The position numbers were made by a program, and so were the translations under genes. DNA of 34,533 nt, taken from the NCBI GenBank assembly GCA_913063495.1, contig CAJXXT010000033.1, positions 1 to 34,533 of the forward strand, written 5' to 3'. Below, in pieces: positions 7,952-16,501 of this stretch. The notes under the pieces were generated by a model. The model was not told where the DNA came from. It worked only from the letters and a program-made list of their open reading frames with translations, and did no database searches. This stretch comes from an uncultured Gammaproteobacteria bacterium. Its GTDB lineage: Bacteria > Pseudomonadota > Gammaproteobacteria > Pseudomonadales > Ketobacteraceae. The stretch's first letter is position 1, and every line of letters begins with the position of its first letter.

Positions 7952-8622
7952 GGTATTTCCAGCGGTTCTGTCAAAATATGCGCACTAGTATACCCCAGAT
8001 CGGTTTGCAGTTGACTTTGGAGTTGTTGCAGAATGGTACCAAAGTGTGGTTTTTTAACAAAGTCACTGACTTGGCACATTTCAAGCCCTTGGTAACCGCA
8101 GGGGTTTATCCGATGAAAAGGCTCTAAATCCATGTCGATGTTAAGGGCTAAGCCGTGGAAAGAGCAGCCCTTACGAATACGTAGGCCTAATGATGCGATC
8201 TTTTTGCCATTTGCGTATACACCCGGAGCATCTTTCTTTGGGGCCGCTTCAATGCCTTGTTGCTTTAGCGTGGCAACGATTGCATTTTCAATGAGAGTGA
8301 CTAAAGCTCGAGCCCCTAGCTTTCTGCGTTTGATGTTGACCATCAAGTATACGACGAGCTGCCCGGGCCCGTGATAAGTGACCTGGCCTCCACGATCAAC
8401 TTGAATGACGGGGATATCCCCCGGTGAGAGTACGTGCTCTGCCTTACCTGCTTGCCCTTGGGTGAATACCTTTGAGTGCTGTAAAAACCACAGCTCATCG
8501 GTGGTATCGTTGGTGCGAGTATCAGTAAGGTGTTGCATTGCATGCCAGCAGGGTACGTAATCAATAGTACCTAATTGGCGAATGATGAGTTGTTGATCAA
8601 GATGTGACATTGAGAGACTCAT
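7948..8622 (-). CDS. lipB: Octanoyl-[acyl-carrier-protein]:protein N-octanoyltransferase
   Basis: Transfers octanoate from acyl-carrier protein to lipoyl domains, the step before LipA. The family signature [16 protein letters not shown] lies at 78-93, the catalytic Lys in [11 protein letters not shown] (about 141), and the acyl-accepting Cys in NPCGYQG (about 175). The length of 224 fits the family. A second in-frame ATG lies four codons in (MSHLDQQ, first base 8610). Neither start has a strong Shine-Dalgarno, and the outer one is used here. Upstream lies a 13-base tandem repeat separating it from ybeD. Confidence 0.95.
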   Translation of the reverse strand: MSLSMSHLDQQLIIRQLGTIDYVPCWHAMQHLTDTRTNDTTDELWFLQHSKVFTQGQAGKAEHVLSPGDIPVIQVDRGGQVTYHGPGQLVVYLMVNIKRRKLGARALVTLIENAIVATLKQQGIEAAPKKDAPGVYANGKKIASLGLRIRKGCSFHGLALNIDMDLEPFHRINPCGYQGLEMCQVSDFVKKPHFGTILQQLQSQLQTDLGYTSAHILTEPLEIP

Positions 8623-8646
8623 AACAGGCAGTTAGGAGAGATGGCT

Positions 8647-8711
8647 GGTTTGGTTAAACGGTTTGGTTAAACGGTTTGGTTAAACGGCTTAGTCAAACAG
8701 TTCGATTAAAG
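8647..8711. repeat. 13-bp tandem repeat between ybeD and lipB
   Basis: GGTTTGGTTAAAC occurs three times without change (8647-8659, 8660-8672, 8673-8685). Two decayed copies follow: GGCTTAGTCAAAC (8686-8698) and AGTTCGATTAAAG (8699-8711). The last copy runs into the ybeD stop codon (8706-8708). The array sits in the transcribed gap of an operon. Confidence 0.9.
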
Positions 8712-8978
8712 CGTACAATAAACCTCGGTGCGTTTATCTAGGGCAATATAGATGGCTTCAAGTTGCTGCTTATCTTCAACCTGAACATACGCTGTAACGG
8801 ATAAGTACTTGCCTGAGCTACTGTTTTTAACCGTGATACGGGTTTCATCAAAGTCTGGGGCGTGAATTCTAATAACTTCAACAACGACCTCGGAAAGAGG
8901 GTGTTGTGATAGACCCATAACTTTAAAATTGTGCTCGCAGGGGAATTCCCATAGAGACTCGTTGATACCATTACTCAT
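8706..8978 (-). CDS. ybeD: DUF493 family protein YbeD
   Basis: This 90-residue cytoplasmic protein of the YbeD/DUF493 family opens with the hallmark LWEFPCEHNFKVMGLS and continues with the ferredoxin-like/ACT-like fold pattern (SSSGKYLSVTAYVQVE). It sits between dacA and lipB, its usual place in gammaproteobacteria. The biochemical role is not settled; the fold suggests a small-molecule-binding regulatory domain. The stop codon falls inside the last decayed unit of the 13-base tandem repeat. A large stem-loop separates it from dacA upstream. Confidence 0.93.
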   Translation of the reverse strand: MSNGINESLWEFPCEHNFKVMGLSQHPLSEVVVEVIRIHAPDFDETRITVKNSSSGKYLSVTAYVQVEDKQQLEAIYIALDKRTEVYCTL

Positions 8979-9038
8979 AACATTACTCAGGGTAGAAGCT
9001 AAATATAAAAACTAAATATTTAATATAGAAGCGATTGC

Positions 9039-9090
9039 TAGACGCTATTCATTGTTAACAGTAACCCCTGCTAACAATGAATAGCGTCTA
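9039..9090. repeat. Perfect 19-bp inverted repeat between dacA and ybeD
   Basis: TAGACGCTATTCATTGTTA (9039-9057) is repeated exactly in inverse orientation at 9072-9090. CAG/CTG (9059-9061 with 9068-9070) extends the stem after one mismatch. No run of T follows on the minus strand, so it is not a textbook terminator. In the mRNA it would be a very stable stem-loop between the dacA stop and the ybeD start, suited to partial termination or protection of the dacA mRNA 3' end. Confidence 0.85.
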
Positions 9091-9145
9091 TTCTACTCAA
9101 AAGTAGGTGTAATGGCTATTTAACCGAGAAAATGTGGCGGACGCC

Positions 9146-10393
9146 TTACTGAATAAGGCCGGTAAAGAAGAGCAGAATCATATGCCAAATACGAGTGATA
9201 AAGCCGGCTTCTTCAACATTTTCCAGAGAAGCTAAAGGCGATTCGTGAATCACTTTCCCATCAAGGAGCAACTTGATTGATCCGACTTCTTGACCCGCGC
9301 TAAGAGGCGCGCGTATTTCACTTGGGAAGTCTAATTCTGCCTTAATGTCTTTTTCTGCCCCGCGAGGAATGGTTAGCCAAATATCATCAATGGTGCCTAA
9401 TTTTACGGTGTCGGTATCTCCCATCCAAAGGTTCGGGCTAACAAGAGCCTCTTGGGCGCTGTAACTTTTAACGGTCTCAAAAAAGCGGAAGCCGTAAGTG
9501 AGTAATTTTTGGCTTTCCGCCGCACGAGCATCAATACTTTTGGTTCCCATGACCACGGAGATTAGGCGCATGCCATTTCGTTTGGCTGATGCCACTAGGC
9601 AGTAGCCTGCAGCGTTAGTATGGCCTGTTTTTAATCCATCGACACTGCTGTCGCGCCATAACAACTTGTTGCGGTTGGGTTGGCGAATGTTGTTGTAGGT
9701 GAATTCTTTTTCCGCATAGAGGTTGTAGTGATCGGGGTGGTCGTAAATAATAGCGCGAGCGAGCTTTGATAGGTCGCTCGCAGTGGTGTAATGATCATTT
9801 GCGGGCCAGCCTGTGGCATTCATAAAGTGGCTATTGTTCATGCCTAGGGTTATCGCAGTTTGGTTCATAAGGTCTGCAAAAGCATCTTCGCTACCAGCGA
9901 CGTGCTCAGAAACTGCGATGCTCGCATCGTTGCCTGATTGAATGATAACGCCTTTCAGCAAATCCTCTAATTGAACCCGAGTACCTTCCCGGATGTACAT
10001 TTTTGAGCCGCCTTTACGCCAGGCTTTTTTACTGATGAGTACATCATCAGTTAATGCTATGTTGCCGGTATCAATTTGTTCCGCAGCAATGTAGCTGGTC
10101 ATCATTTTTGTAAGGCTGGCAGGAGGAAGCATTTCATCGGCATTGTTTTCAACAATAACGTGGCCGCTTTGAGCATCGATGAGTATCCAGCTCTTAGCGG
10201 CTAGATTGGGCGATTGTGGTATTAGGCGCGGAGCACTAACGGCCAGCGTTGCAAAAAGGCTGAATGCCGTGGTGACACAAAATAGTGCCGCTTTTAGATA
10301 ACTAGATATGTTCAAAGGAGTTGTTGTTCTCATTCCTGTCTCGGGCCTCGTCCGTAGCATGTAGATTGCGGTGTGCATCATAGCATTATTCAT
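9146..10393 (-). CDS. dacA: Serine-type D-alanyl-D-alanine carboxypeptidase (PBP5/6 family)
   Basis: Periplasmic low-molecular-weight penicillin-binding protein that trims the terminal D-Ala from peptidoglycan stem peptides. The active-site triad is complete: SLTK at 93-96 (acyl-Ser93), SGN at 153-155 and KTG at 255-257. A hydrophobic signal segment spans about 33-54, ending near VSA. The C-terminal domain is followed by an amphipathic/hydrophobic tail (WHMILLFFTGLIQ) that anchors such enzymes to the inner membrane. The start used overlaps the rlpA stop by 4 bases, supporting coupling. Residue 21 (MRTTTPL) is an alternative start giving a more usual signal peptide length. Confidence 0.95.
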   Translation of the reverse strand: MNNAMMHTAIYMLRTRPETGMRTTTPLNISSYLKAALFCVTTAFSLFATLAVSAPRLIPQSPNLAAKSWILIDAQSGHVIVENNADEMLPPASLTKMMTSYIAAEQIDTGNIALTDDVLISKKAWRKGGSKMYIREGTRVQLEDLLKGVIIQSGNDASIAVSEHVAGSEDAFADLMNQTAITLGMNNSHFMNATGWPANDHYTTASDLSKLARAIIYDHPDHYNLYAEKEFTYNNIRQPNRNKLLWRDSSVDGLKTGHTNAAGYCLVASAKRNGMRLISVVMGTKSIDARAAESQKLLTYGFRFFETVKSYSAQEALVSPNLWMGDTDTVKLGTIDDIWLTIPRGAEKDIKAELDFPSEIRAPLSAGQEVGSIKLLLDGKVIHESPLASLENVEEAGFITRIWHMILLFFTGLIQ

Positions 10394-11319
10394 TGGCGGT
10401 GAATAATGAGCGGGTTGCCCATTTTTTGATGTTTAATTTGTTCACTTACTAGGATAGCGCTCATTTCATCTTTGAAGGGGCCTATCCGTACGCGGTGGAT
10501 TTGCGTTTCGTTCTCACCAAAGCCACTGCGGCTACTGTTTATGCTGGTTGGTTTTTTGATTGTGGATTTTAGTTTTTGTTCCAATTCCTGGGCTGTTGTT
10601 AATTGAGAAAAAGCAGCAACTTGTAAATAGATTTGGTGTTCAATTGGTGTTGGTTGAGTATTTGTTTCGGTAAGGGAGGTGTCAGCAATACCTACAGGCA
10701 AGTTTGTATTGCTGTCTGTTTGATTTGGTGGTGTCGCTAGGGTTGTCTGGGCTTGCCGGGGGAGTTCGTAAGGGTTAATAAACTCTACGCGAACCCGAGC
10801 GGTGCCTTTGTCCATGTAACCTAGCTTGCTGGCGGCTGCGTACGAAAGGTCAATGATCCTGTCATCGTGGAATGGTCCGCGATCGTTGACCTTAACAACA
10901 ATTTCCCTGTTATTTTCAAGGTTGGTGACGCGGACATAGGAAGGCAGAGGCAAGCTTTTGTGTGCTGCGGTCATTGCGTAGGGGTCATAAGGTTCAAAGC
11001 TGGAGGTCTTTCTGCCTGCAAACTTTTCGCCATACCATGAACCGATACCATCTTGTTTGTAGCCTACGGCTGATTTCATCACACGGTAGGTTTTGCCAAG
11101 CACCTTATAAGGGCTGTGATTTCCATAGCGTGCTCGTGCTTCAATTTTAGGTATTGCATCGGGTATTTGAGAGATGTCTTGAATGTTTTTTGGTGGGCCG
11201 TCTTTGGGCTCCGTTATCGTGGGCAGTGTAGCGGGTTTATGTAACGAGCAGCCCGCTGTGACGATAATGAGAGTGGCGATAACGGCAGATAAGGTGCGTT
11301 TAGCTGTTGGAGTATTCAA
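10390..11319 (-). CDS. rlpA: Septal ring lytic transglycosylase RlpA (lipoprotein)
   Basis: Outer-membrane lipoprotein that in Pseudomonas cleaves denuded glycan strands lacking stem peptides during cell separation. Visible parts are the lipobox VTAGC (Cys about 24), the double-psi beta-barrel domain from GIGSWYGEKFAGRKTSS through KVNDRGPFHDDRIIDLSYAAA (about 96-175), a polar linker, and a C-terminal SPOR domain (about 228-309) starting YLQVAAFS and containing RVRIGPF, which targets septal denuded glycan. Its 309 residues are typical. It lies 55 bases downstream of mltB and overlaps dacA by 4 bases. Confidence 0.95.
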   Translation of the reverse strand: MNTPTAKRTLSAVIATLIIVTAGCSLHKPATLPTITEPKDGPPKNIQDISQIPDAIPKIEARARYGNHSPYKVLGKTYRVMKSAVGYKQDGIGSWYGEKFAGRKTSSFEPYDPYAMTAAHKSLPLPSYVRVTNLENNREIVVKVNDRGPFHDDRIIDLSYAAASKLGYMDKGTARVRVEFINPYELPRQAQTTLATPPNQTDSNTNLPVGIADTSLTETNTQPTPIEHQIYLQVAAFSQLTTAQELEQKLKSTIKKPTSINSSRSGFGENETQIHRVRIGPFKDEMSAILVSEQIKHQKMGNPLIIHRQ

Positions 11320-11374
11320 TGTTTTGTTTTGGTCTCGTTTTCTTTTGAATGGATTGCTTTAACTATTTTGATAG

Positions 11375-12421
11375 CTATTTGATTTTGGTTTTTAGGGTCT
11401 CGCTTAATTGGTAGACTGCCATCGCGTAAAGTTTACTGTGGTTGTAGCGAGTAATAACGTAAAAGTTATTTAACCCTATCCAATATTCGTTACCTTGTTT
11501 ACCTTTTAAACGCATGGCGGTTGCCTTTAGGCCTTTGTCATAGGCCTTGTCTCCGAGCAAACCTGCGTTATTGATGTCTTCAATAGTTAGGGATGGCTTT
11601 AAACCTTGGTTAACGAAGTCATCAAGATCACTCTCTTTCCCGTTTGCTTTTAGAAAACGAGCGGGGCTGGTGATCGGAGCATTGGCGACCCAGCCATGCT
11701 CGCTAAAGTAATTGGCAACACTACCAATGGCGTCAACAGGGTTGTTAATCAGATCAATGACATCGTCATTGTCAAAATCAACGGCATAATGGCGATAGCT
11801 GCTTGGAATAAATTGTGGAAACCCCATTGCACCTGCATAAGAGCCGGTGGTCGCTTTTAGGTCAATGCCGGCTTCTTTTCCAAGAAGTAGGTATTGACGT
11901 AATTGTTTGGTGAAAAATTTTGAGCGTGGAGGGTAGTCAAAGGCTAGCGTTGATAGGGCGTCGATAACCCGGTAGCTGCCTTTGTTACCGCCATAGCGTG
12001 TTTCTACACCAATAATGGCAAGAATGATCTCAGGAGGTACGCCGTATTTATCGTTGGCTTGTTTAAACGTCGATTTGTGTTTTTTGTAAAACGCGAGACC
12101 TTTTTCAGCCCGTTTTTTGCCAAGAAATATATCTTGATATTTTGCCCAGGTAAGGCGCTTTTCAGCCGGTCTTGCAATGGCTTTTAGGATACTATCTTTG
12201 CGTTCGGCATCATCGAAGAGATCCAGAATAGTTTGTTTATCATGGCCGTCCTCTTTGACGACGGTGTTAAGGAATGCGGTAAACTTGTCGTGCTGTAGGT
12301 AATCGTTTTTTGATGTTGCGTTAGCGTTAGCGTTAAACGTTAGCACGCTGATGAGAGGGGCAACCAGAGTTGCAATGAACATACGTTGTATTAATCGAGT
12401 GGATCGAAAGGTAGTTGGCAT
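11375..12421 (-). CDS. mltB: Lytic murein transglycosylase B
   Basis: Cleaves peptidoglycan glycan strands with formation of 1,6-anhydromuramoyl ends. The catalytic Glu is in IIGVETRYGG (Glu140), followed by the family blocks YAGAMGFPQFIPSSYRHYAVDFD and ANYFSEHGW. The N-terminus has a Sec-type hydrophobic segment (about 9-31) but no lipobox cysteine, unlike E. coli MltB, so this version is predicted to be soluble periplasmic or only signal-anchored. The repetitive NANANA after the segment comes from a short GTTAGC repeat in the DNA near 12313-12345. The gap to rodA upstream is 154 bases and contains an imperfect hairpin near 12450-12475. Confidence 0.94.
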   Translation of the reverse strand: MPTTFRSTRLIQRMFIATLVAPLISVLTFNANANATSKNDYLQHDKFTAFLNTVVKEDGHDKQTILDLFDDAERKDSILKAIARPAEKRLTWAKYQDIFLGKKRAEKGLAFYKKHKSTFKQANDKYGVPPEIILAIIGVETRYGGNKGSYRVIDALSTLAFDYPPRSKFFTKQLRQYLLLGKEAGIDLKATTGSYAGAMGFPQFIPSSYRHYAVDFDNDDVIDLINNPVDAIGSVANYFSEHGWVANAPITSPARFLKANGKESDLDDFVNQGLKPSLTIEDINNAGLLGDKAYDKGLKATAMRLKGKQGNEYWIGLNNFYVITRYNHSKLYAMAVYQLSETLKTKIK

Positions 12422-12575
12422 AAGTTGTTTGTTTTTCCATTGTAATGCAGGTGTGCAAAATGTATTTATGCACCTATCTTAGAAAATTAATTCCAAAATT
12501 GCAGCATGAATTCTTTATGAGTGCTCCTTTTTTACAAAAGAACGAAATAATAGGAATTAGCGGGGTAGTCATTTA

Positions 12576-13721
12576 TTATCGGGACAGCAACTTTCGGTGT
12601 GTTTGTACTGACATTAAAATGCCAAAGCCCGCAAATAGCGTCACGATGGAGGTTCCCCCGTAGCTGACAAAAGGTAGGGGGACACCAACTACAGGTAGTA
12701 GCCCGCTTACCATGCCTATGTTGACGAAAATATACACAAAAAATGTTAGGGTTATACTGCCTGCTAATAATCGAGAATAAGTGTCCTGTGCATTCATAGC
12801 AATATAAATACCTCGGCCAATAATGGCGAAGTAAAGTATTAAGAGTGTACAAACACCGACTAAGCCAAACTCTTCAGCCAATACCGCAATGATAAAATCA
12901 GTATGGCTTTCAGGTAAAAAATCGAGATGGGCTTGGGTGCCGTTAAGCCAGCCTTTGCCATTTAAGCCACCAGAACCTATCGCGGTTTTGGATTGAATGA
13001 TATTCCATCCAGTGCCCCAAGGGTCTCTTTCTGGGTCTAGAAAGGTAAGCACACGCTGTTTTTGATAATCACGCATTAAGAACCAGGCCCCAGTGGCGAT
13101 AGGGATTAGTGATACCGCAAATCCGCCAATAACGCGCCAACGCAAACCGGAAAGGAATAAGGCAAAAATACCAGAGCTGGCGATTAACAGCGATGTACCT
13201 AGATCCGGTTGTTTAGCAATAAGTAGTGTAGGGATTAAAATTAAAATGCAGGAGGCAACGACGGGTTTCCATTGAGGGGGAAGGGCGCGTTCAGCGAGAT
13301 ACCATGACACCATCATGGGTACGATAAGTTTCATGACCTCCGAGGGCTGAAAGCGAGTTCCGCCTGGCAGAGGTAGCCAACGCTGAGCTCCCTTGGCCTG
13401 TGTACCCAACACTAAAACGCCAATTAATAACCCAATGCCGATAACGTATAACCATGGACTCCAGCGTTTGTAGCTACTTGGTGATATTTGAGCCATAACC
13501 ATCATAACTACAAGGCCAATAACAATACGCGTTAGTTGCCGCATAACCATTGGCATGCTTTCACCGCTGGCACTGTATAGAACAAAAAGTCCGGCCGTTA
13601 GTAATAAGAATACCCCGCCAAGTAGCGATGCATCCAGGTGCACGGCTTGTAGCAAGCTGGTACGACGGGTAACGGGAGAACCATGGCTGCGAAATTGGCG
13701 TTGAAAGTCATTTCTTATCAT
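12576..13721 (-). CDS. rodA: Rod-shape SEDS peptidoglycan glycosyltransferase RodA
   Basis: SEDS-family polymerase that extends glycan strands with PBP2 in the elongasome. The 381 residues form about ten membrane helices. Conserved features include GAQRWLPLPGGTRFQPSEVMKL, KQPDLGTSLL, the large periplasmic loop with FLPESHTDFI and AVLAEEFG (catalytic Asp in this region), and the C-terminal PLPFVSYGGTS. The start overlaps the mrdA stop by 4 bases, so the two partner proteins are translationally coupled. The N-terminal cytoplasmic tail of about 25 residues is basic. Confidence 0.96.
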   Translation of the reverse strand: MIRNDFQRQFRSHGSPVTRRTSLLQAVHLDASLLGGVFLLLTAGLFVLYSASGESMPMVMRQLTRIVIGLVVMMVMAQISPSSYKRWSPWLYVIGIGLLIGVLVLGTQAKGAQRWLPLPGGTRFQPSEVMKLIVPMMVSWYLAERALPPQWKPVVASCILILIPTLLIAKQPDLGTSLLIASSGIFALFLSGLRWRVIGGFAVSLIPIATGAWFLMRDYQKQRVLTFLDPERDPWGTGWNIIQSKTAIGSGGLNGKGWLNGTQAHLDFLPESHTDFIIAVLAEEFGLVGVCTLLILYFAIIGRGIYIAMNAQDTYSRLLAGSITLTFFVYIFVNIGMVSGLLPVVGVPLPFVSYGGTSIVTLFAGFGILMSVQTHRKLLSR

Positions 13722-15604
13722 GGTTTTTCTTGGCTCGATGGCGTGGCGTTGGCATTCGCCAATTGAGGTAATAAATAGGCGTCAATCATTGCTCGTGCAA
13801 CGGGGCCCGCGTTGGTGCCGCCACCACCACCGTTTTCGATAATAACAGCGACAGCAATTTTGGGGTTTTCAATCGGAGCGAAAGCAATAAATAATGCATG
13901 ATCTCTATGCCATTCTGAGATTTTGCTGGCATCGTATTTTTCATCTTGCTTGATGGTAAATACTTGAGCTGTTCCAGATTTACCGGCCATTTTGTACTGA
14001 ATGCCTTTGGAAAGTTTGTAGGCCGTCCCGCGAGGGTTGTGAACGACCTTTTCCATGCTTGCAATGGCTTTTGTCCAATTTAAGGGGTCTGTAAGAACAA
14101 TGTCATTACTTTTTTCAGGAGTTGGCAGGTCTTCGATATACCCGTCAGTTTCTATGGATTGCACCATGCGAGGTGCGATGTTTTTCCCTCGGTTAGCGAG
14201 GACTGCTGTACTGACAGCAAGCTGCAATGGTGTGGCGAGCATATACCCTTGGCCGATACCTGCAATCAGTGTCTCACCAGGGTACCAAGGTTGGCTTTTT
14301 GTGGCTTTTTTCCAAAAACGAGAAGGGAGAATACCTGGTTTTTCGCTGACTAGATCGATATTTGTTCGTGTGCCAAAGCCAAAAGGGGCCATAAAATCAT
14401 GGATGTTATCAATACCAAGGTTATGGGCAAGTTCATAAAAATAGGTGTCGCAAGAGCGCATAATGGCTTTGCTCAAGTTTACCATTCCATGGCCATATTT
14501 TTTCCAGTCGCGATACAGATGATCGTCATTTTCCAGTTTGTACCAACCTGGATCGTAAATTGTTCGCTCCCAATTAGTGGTGCCTTTTTCGACACCGGCA
14601 ATAGCAACTATTGGCTTGATGGTAGAACCTGGAGGGTACTGGCCTTGAATGCCTCGATTAAACAATGGGCGGGCGCGTGATTCTTGCAGGTCTTTATAGG
14701 ATTTATAATCTATCCCTGTAACAAACAGGTTTGCATCGAAGGCTGGCATGCTGGCAAAGGCTAAAATACCCCCGGTGTTAGGGTCTATTGCAATGGCTGC
14801 GCCGCGTCGATCCCCGATAGCTTTGATGGCGGCTTGTTGTGTTGCCCAATCTAAATAGAGGTGTAAATTGTCTCCAGGGGTAGGCGCTTCACGGTCTAAT
14901 ACGCGAGTGATTTTTCCTCGCGCATTGGTTTCAACGGTTTGGAAGCCAACTTGACCGTGGAGTTGGTTTTCATAAAAACGCTCTACGCCCGTTTTACCGA
15001 TATGTTCGGTAGCGCTGTAGTTGTTAGCATTAACTTTTTTCAGTTCTCGTTCGTTGATTCGGCCAACGTAGCCAATAGTATGAGCAAGTGCACTTTTGTG
15101 TGGGTAGCTGCGCACTAACGATGCCTCAATACTTACTCCTGGCATGTTATGTAAATTCACAGAGAGTTTGGCGATTTCCTCTTCGTTTAGGCGGTAGCGT
15201 AGCGGCACTTCACTGAAGGGGCGGCGGCGTTGGGATAGGCGTTTTTTAAAACGCTTGGCAGTACCTTCTTTCAGAGTAATTAAATTGCCAATGCTTTCTA
15301 TTGTTTGATCAATATCCCCCGCCAACTCTTTAATAATACTGACGGAATAGGTGGGTTGATTGTCTGCTAGCAAAACACCGTTGCGATCAAAAATGAGGCC
15401 TCGGTTAGGGGCGATGGGGTGCTTGCTGATACGGTTGCTATCGGCTTTGGTTCTGTAAGTCTCGTGTTGATATATTTGTAAATAAAATAAGCGAATCACA
15501 AGAATTAGCATTGCTACTAAGACAATGACTGTTGCAACCAGGGCTCTAAATCTAAAAATACGTGTTTCGCGATAATGGTCTTTGAAAGTAGCAGGTTTGG
15601 CCAT
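13718..15604 (-). CDS. mrdA: Penicillin-binding protein 2 (elongasome transpeptidase)
   Basis: Class B penicillin-binding protein that crosslinks peptidoglycan during lateral growth as partner of RodA. The single N-terminal membrane helix spans about 21-43, followed by the pedestal domain (PNRGLIFDRNG at 67-76) and the transpeptidase domain with all three motifs: STIK (327-330, acyl-Ser327), SCD (384-386) and KSGT (542-545). Its 628 residues are normal. A Gly-rich stretch (IIENGGGGGTNAG) precedes the C-terminus, as in relatives. It lies 42 bases downstream of rlmH. Confidence 0.96.
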   Translation of the reverse strand: MAKPATFKDHYRETRIFRFRALVATVIVLVAMLILVIRLFYLQIYQHETYRTKADSNRISKHPIAPNRGLIFDRNGVLLADNQPTYSVSIIKELAGDIDQTIESIGNLITLKEGTAKRFKKRLSQRRRPFSEVPLRYRLNEEEIAKLSVNLHNMPGVSIEASLVRSYPHKSALAHTIGYVGRINERELKKVNANNYSATEHIGKTGVERFYENQLHGQVGFQTVETNARGKITRVLDREAPTPGDNLHLYLDWATQQAAIKAIGDRRGAAIAIDPNTGGILAFASMPAFDANLFVTGIDYKSYKDLQESRARPLFNRGIQGQYPPGSTIKPIVAIAGVEKGTTNWERTIYDPGWYKLENDDHLYRDWKKYGHGMVNLSKAIMRSCDTYFYELAHNLGIDNIHDFMAPFGFGTRTNIDLVSEKPGILPSRFWKKATKSQPWYPGETLIAGIGQGYMLATPLQLAVSTAVLANRGKNIAPRMVQSIETDGYIEDLPTPEKSNDIVLTDPLNWTKAIASMEKVVHNPRGTAYKLSKGIQYKMAGKSGTAQVFTIKQDEKYDASKISEWHRDHALFIAFAPIENPKIAVAVIIENGGGGGTNAGPVARAMIDAYLLPQLANANATPSSQEKP

Positions 15605-15646
15605 AGAACACTTATAAGTAGAGGGCGTCGTAAGAGTAAAAGACGT

Positions 15647-16114
15647 TTACCGGTGGTAGGGGTGGCCTTTTATGACACTCCAGCAGCGGTAAAGTTGCTC
15701 CGCAAGCATAACACGCACAAAGGGGTGGGGAAGGGTTAAATCAGATAGTGACCACTTTTCGTCGGCACGTTGTAGGCATTCTTGGGATAAGCCTTCTGGT
15801 CCACCAATAAATATCGAGATATGCTGTCCTTGCGGGAGTAATTCCTGTAATCGACCTGCCATCTTTTCCGTAGTTTGACGTTTGCCGAGAACATCCAAGG
15901 CAATAACGCGATCGTTATTACCTACTGCCGCAAGCATTTGTTCGCCTTCTTTGTCGGTGATGCGTTGAACGTCGGCGTTTTTACTGCGCTTGCCCGCTGG
16001 GATTTCATGCAGCTCAAGTAGAATATCTTGATTGAGCCGCTTTTGATATTCTTTGAAACCTTCGTTTACCCAACTCGGCATTTTAGTGCCAACGGCAATA
16101 AGCTTAATTCGCAT
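15647..16114 (-). CDS. rlmH: 23S rRNA (pseudouridine1915-N3)-methyltransferase RlmH
   Basis: SPOUT-class methyltransferase that methylates pseudouridine 1915 in helix 69 of 23S rRNA in assembled ribosomes, using S-adenosylmethionine. The 155 residues show the knot region FIGGPEGLS and the strongly conserved C-terminus [19 protein letters not shown] followed by [15 protein letters not shown]. It follows rsfS with a gap of 6 bases, so the two ribosome-linked genes are almost certainly cotranscribed. Confidence 0.97.
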   Translation of the reverse strand: MRIKLIAVGTKMPSWVNEGFKEYQKRLNQDILLELHEIPAGKRSKNADVQRITDKEGEQMLAAVGNNDRVIALDVLGKRQTTEKMAGRLQELLPQGQHISIFIGGPEGLSQECLQRADEKWSLSDLTLPHPFVRVMLAEQLYRCWSVIKGHPYHR

Positions 16115-16120
16115 TGTGGG

Positions 16121-16477
16121 TTATTCGGTTGAGTCGTTTTTGCCACCCTCTGGTGTCATTGTCCAGAGCTTTTCTAAGTCATAAAATTTACGGGTATCAG
16201 GCGTCATGAGGTGTACTATGACATCAAACATGTCAACCAGTACCCAGTCAGACCCAGGTTCACCTTCCATGTTTGATTTTATACCTGCTGCTTTTGCGTC
16301 TAGATAGACATTTTCAGCTACAGCGCCGATGTGGCGTTTGGATGTGCCGCTTGCGACAATCATGTAGTCGGCCATGCTGGTGAGAGGTTTAACATCAAGG
16401 ACAACAATGTCTTTTGCCTTCATGTTTTCAAGTGATTCTATTACGGTTTGCTTTATGTGTTCGATGTTATCTGTCAT
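16121..16477 (-). CDS. rsfS: Ribosomal silencing factor RsfS
   Basis: Binds ribosomal protein uL14 on the large subunit and blocks subunit joining in starved or stationary cells. The 118 residues contain the family patterns LKPTL-like VLDVKPLTSMADYMIVASGTS, the GEPGSDWVLVDMFDVIVHLM segment and a C-terminal RKFYDLEKLW. It is placed between nadD (24-base gap) and rlmH (6-base gap), the standard arrangement in gammaproteobacteria. Confidence 0.96.
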   Translation of the reverse strand: MTDNIEHIKQTVIESLENMKAKDIVVLDVKPLTSMADYMIVASGTSKRHIGAVAENVYLDAKAAGIKSNMEGEPGSDWVLVDMFDVIVHLMTPDTRKFYDLEKLWTMTPEGGKNDSTE

Positions 16478-16501
16478 GTGTTACGGGCCTATCATGAAAA
16501 G

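Noticed and set aside
8647..8711. CRISPR-like array
   Set aside because: The 13-base units are directly adjacent with no spacers, and no cas genes are present; it is a simple tandem repeat.
14055..14438. 127-residue plus-strand ORF within mrdA
   Set aside because: It is antisense to an intact penicillin-binding protein 2 gene with all catalytic motifs; a shadow frame.
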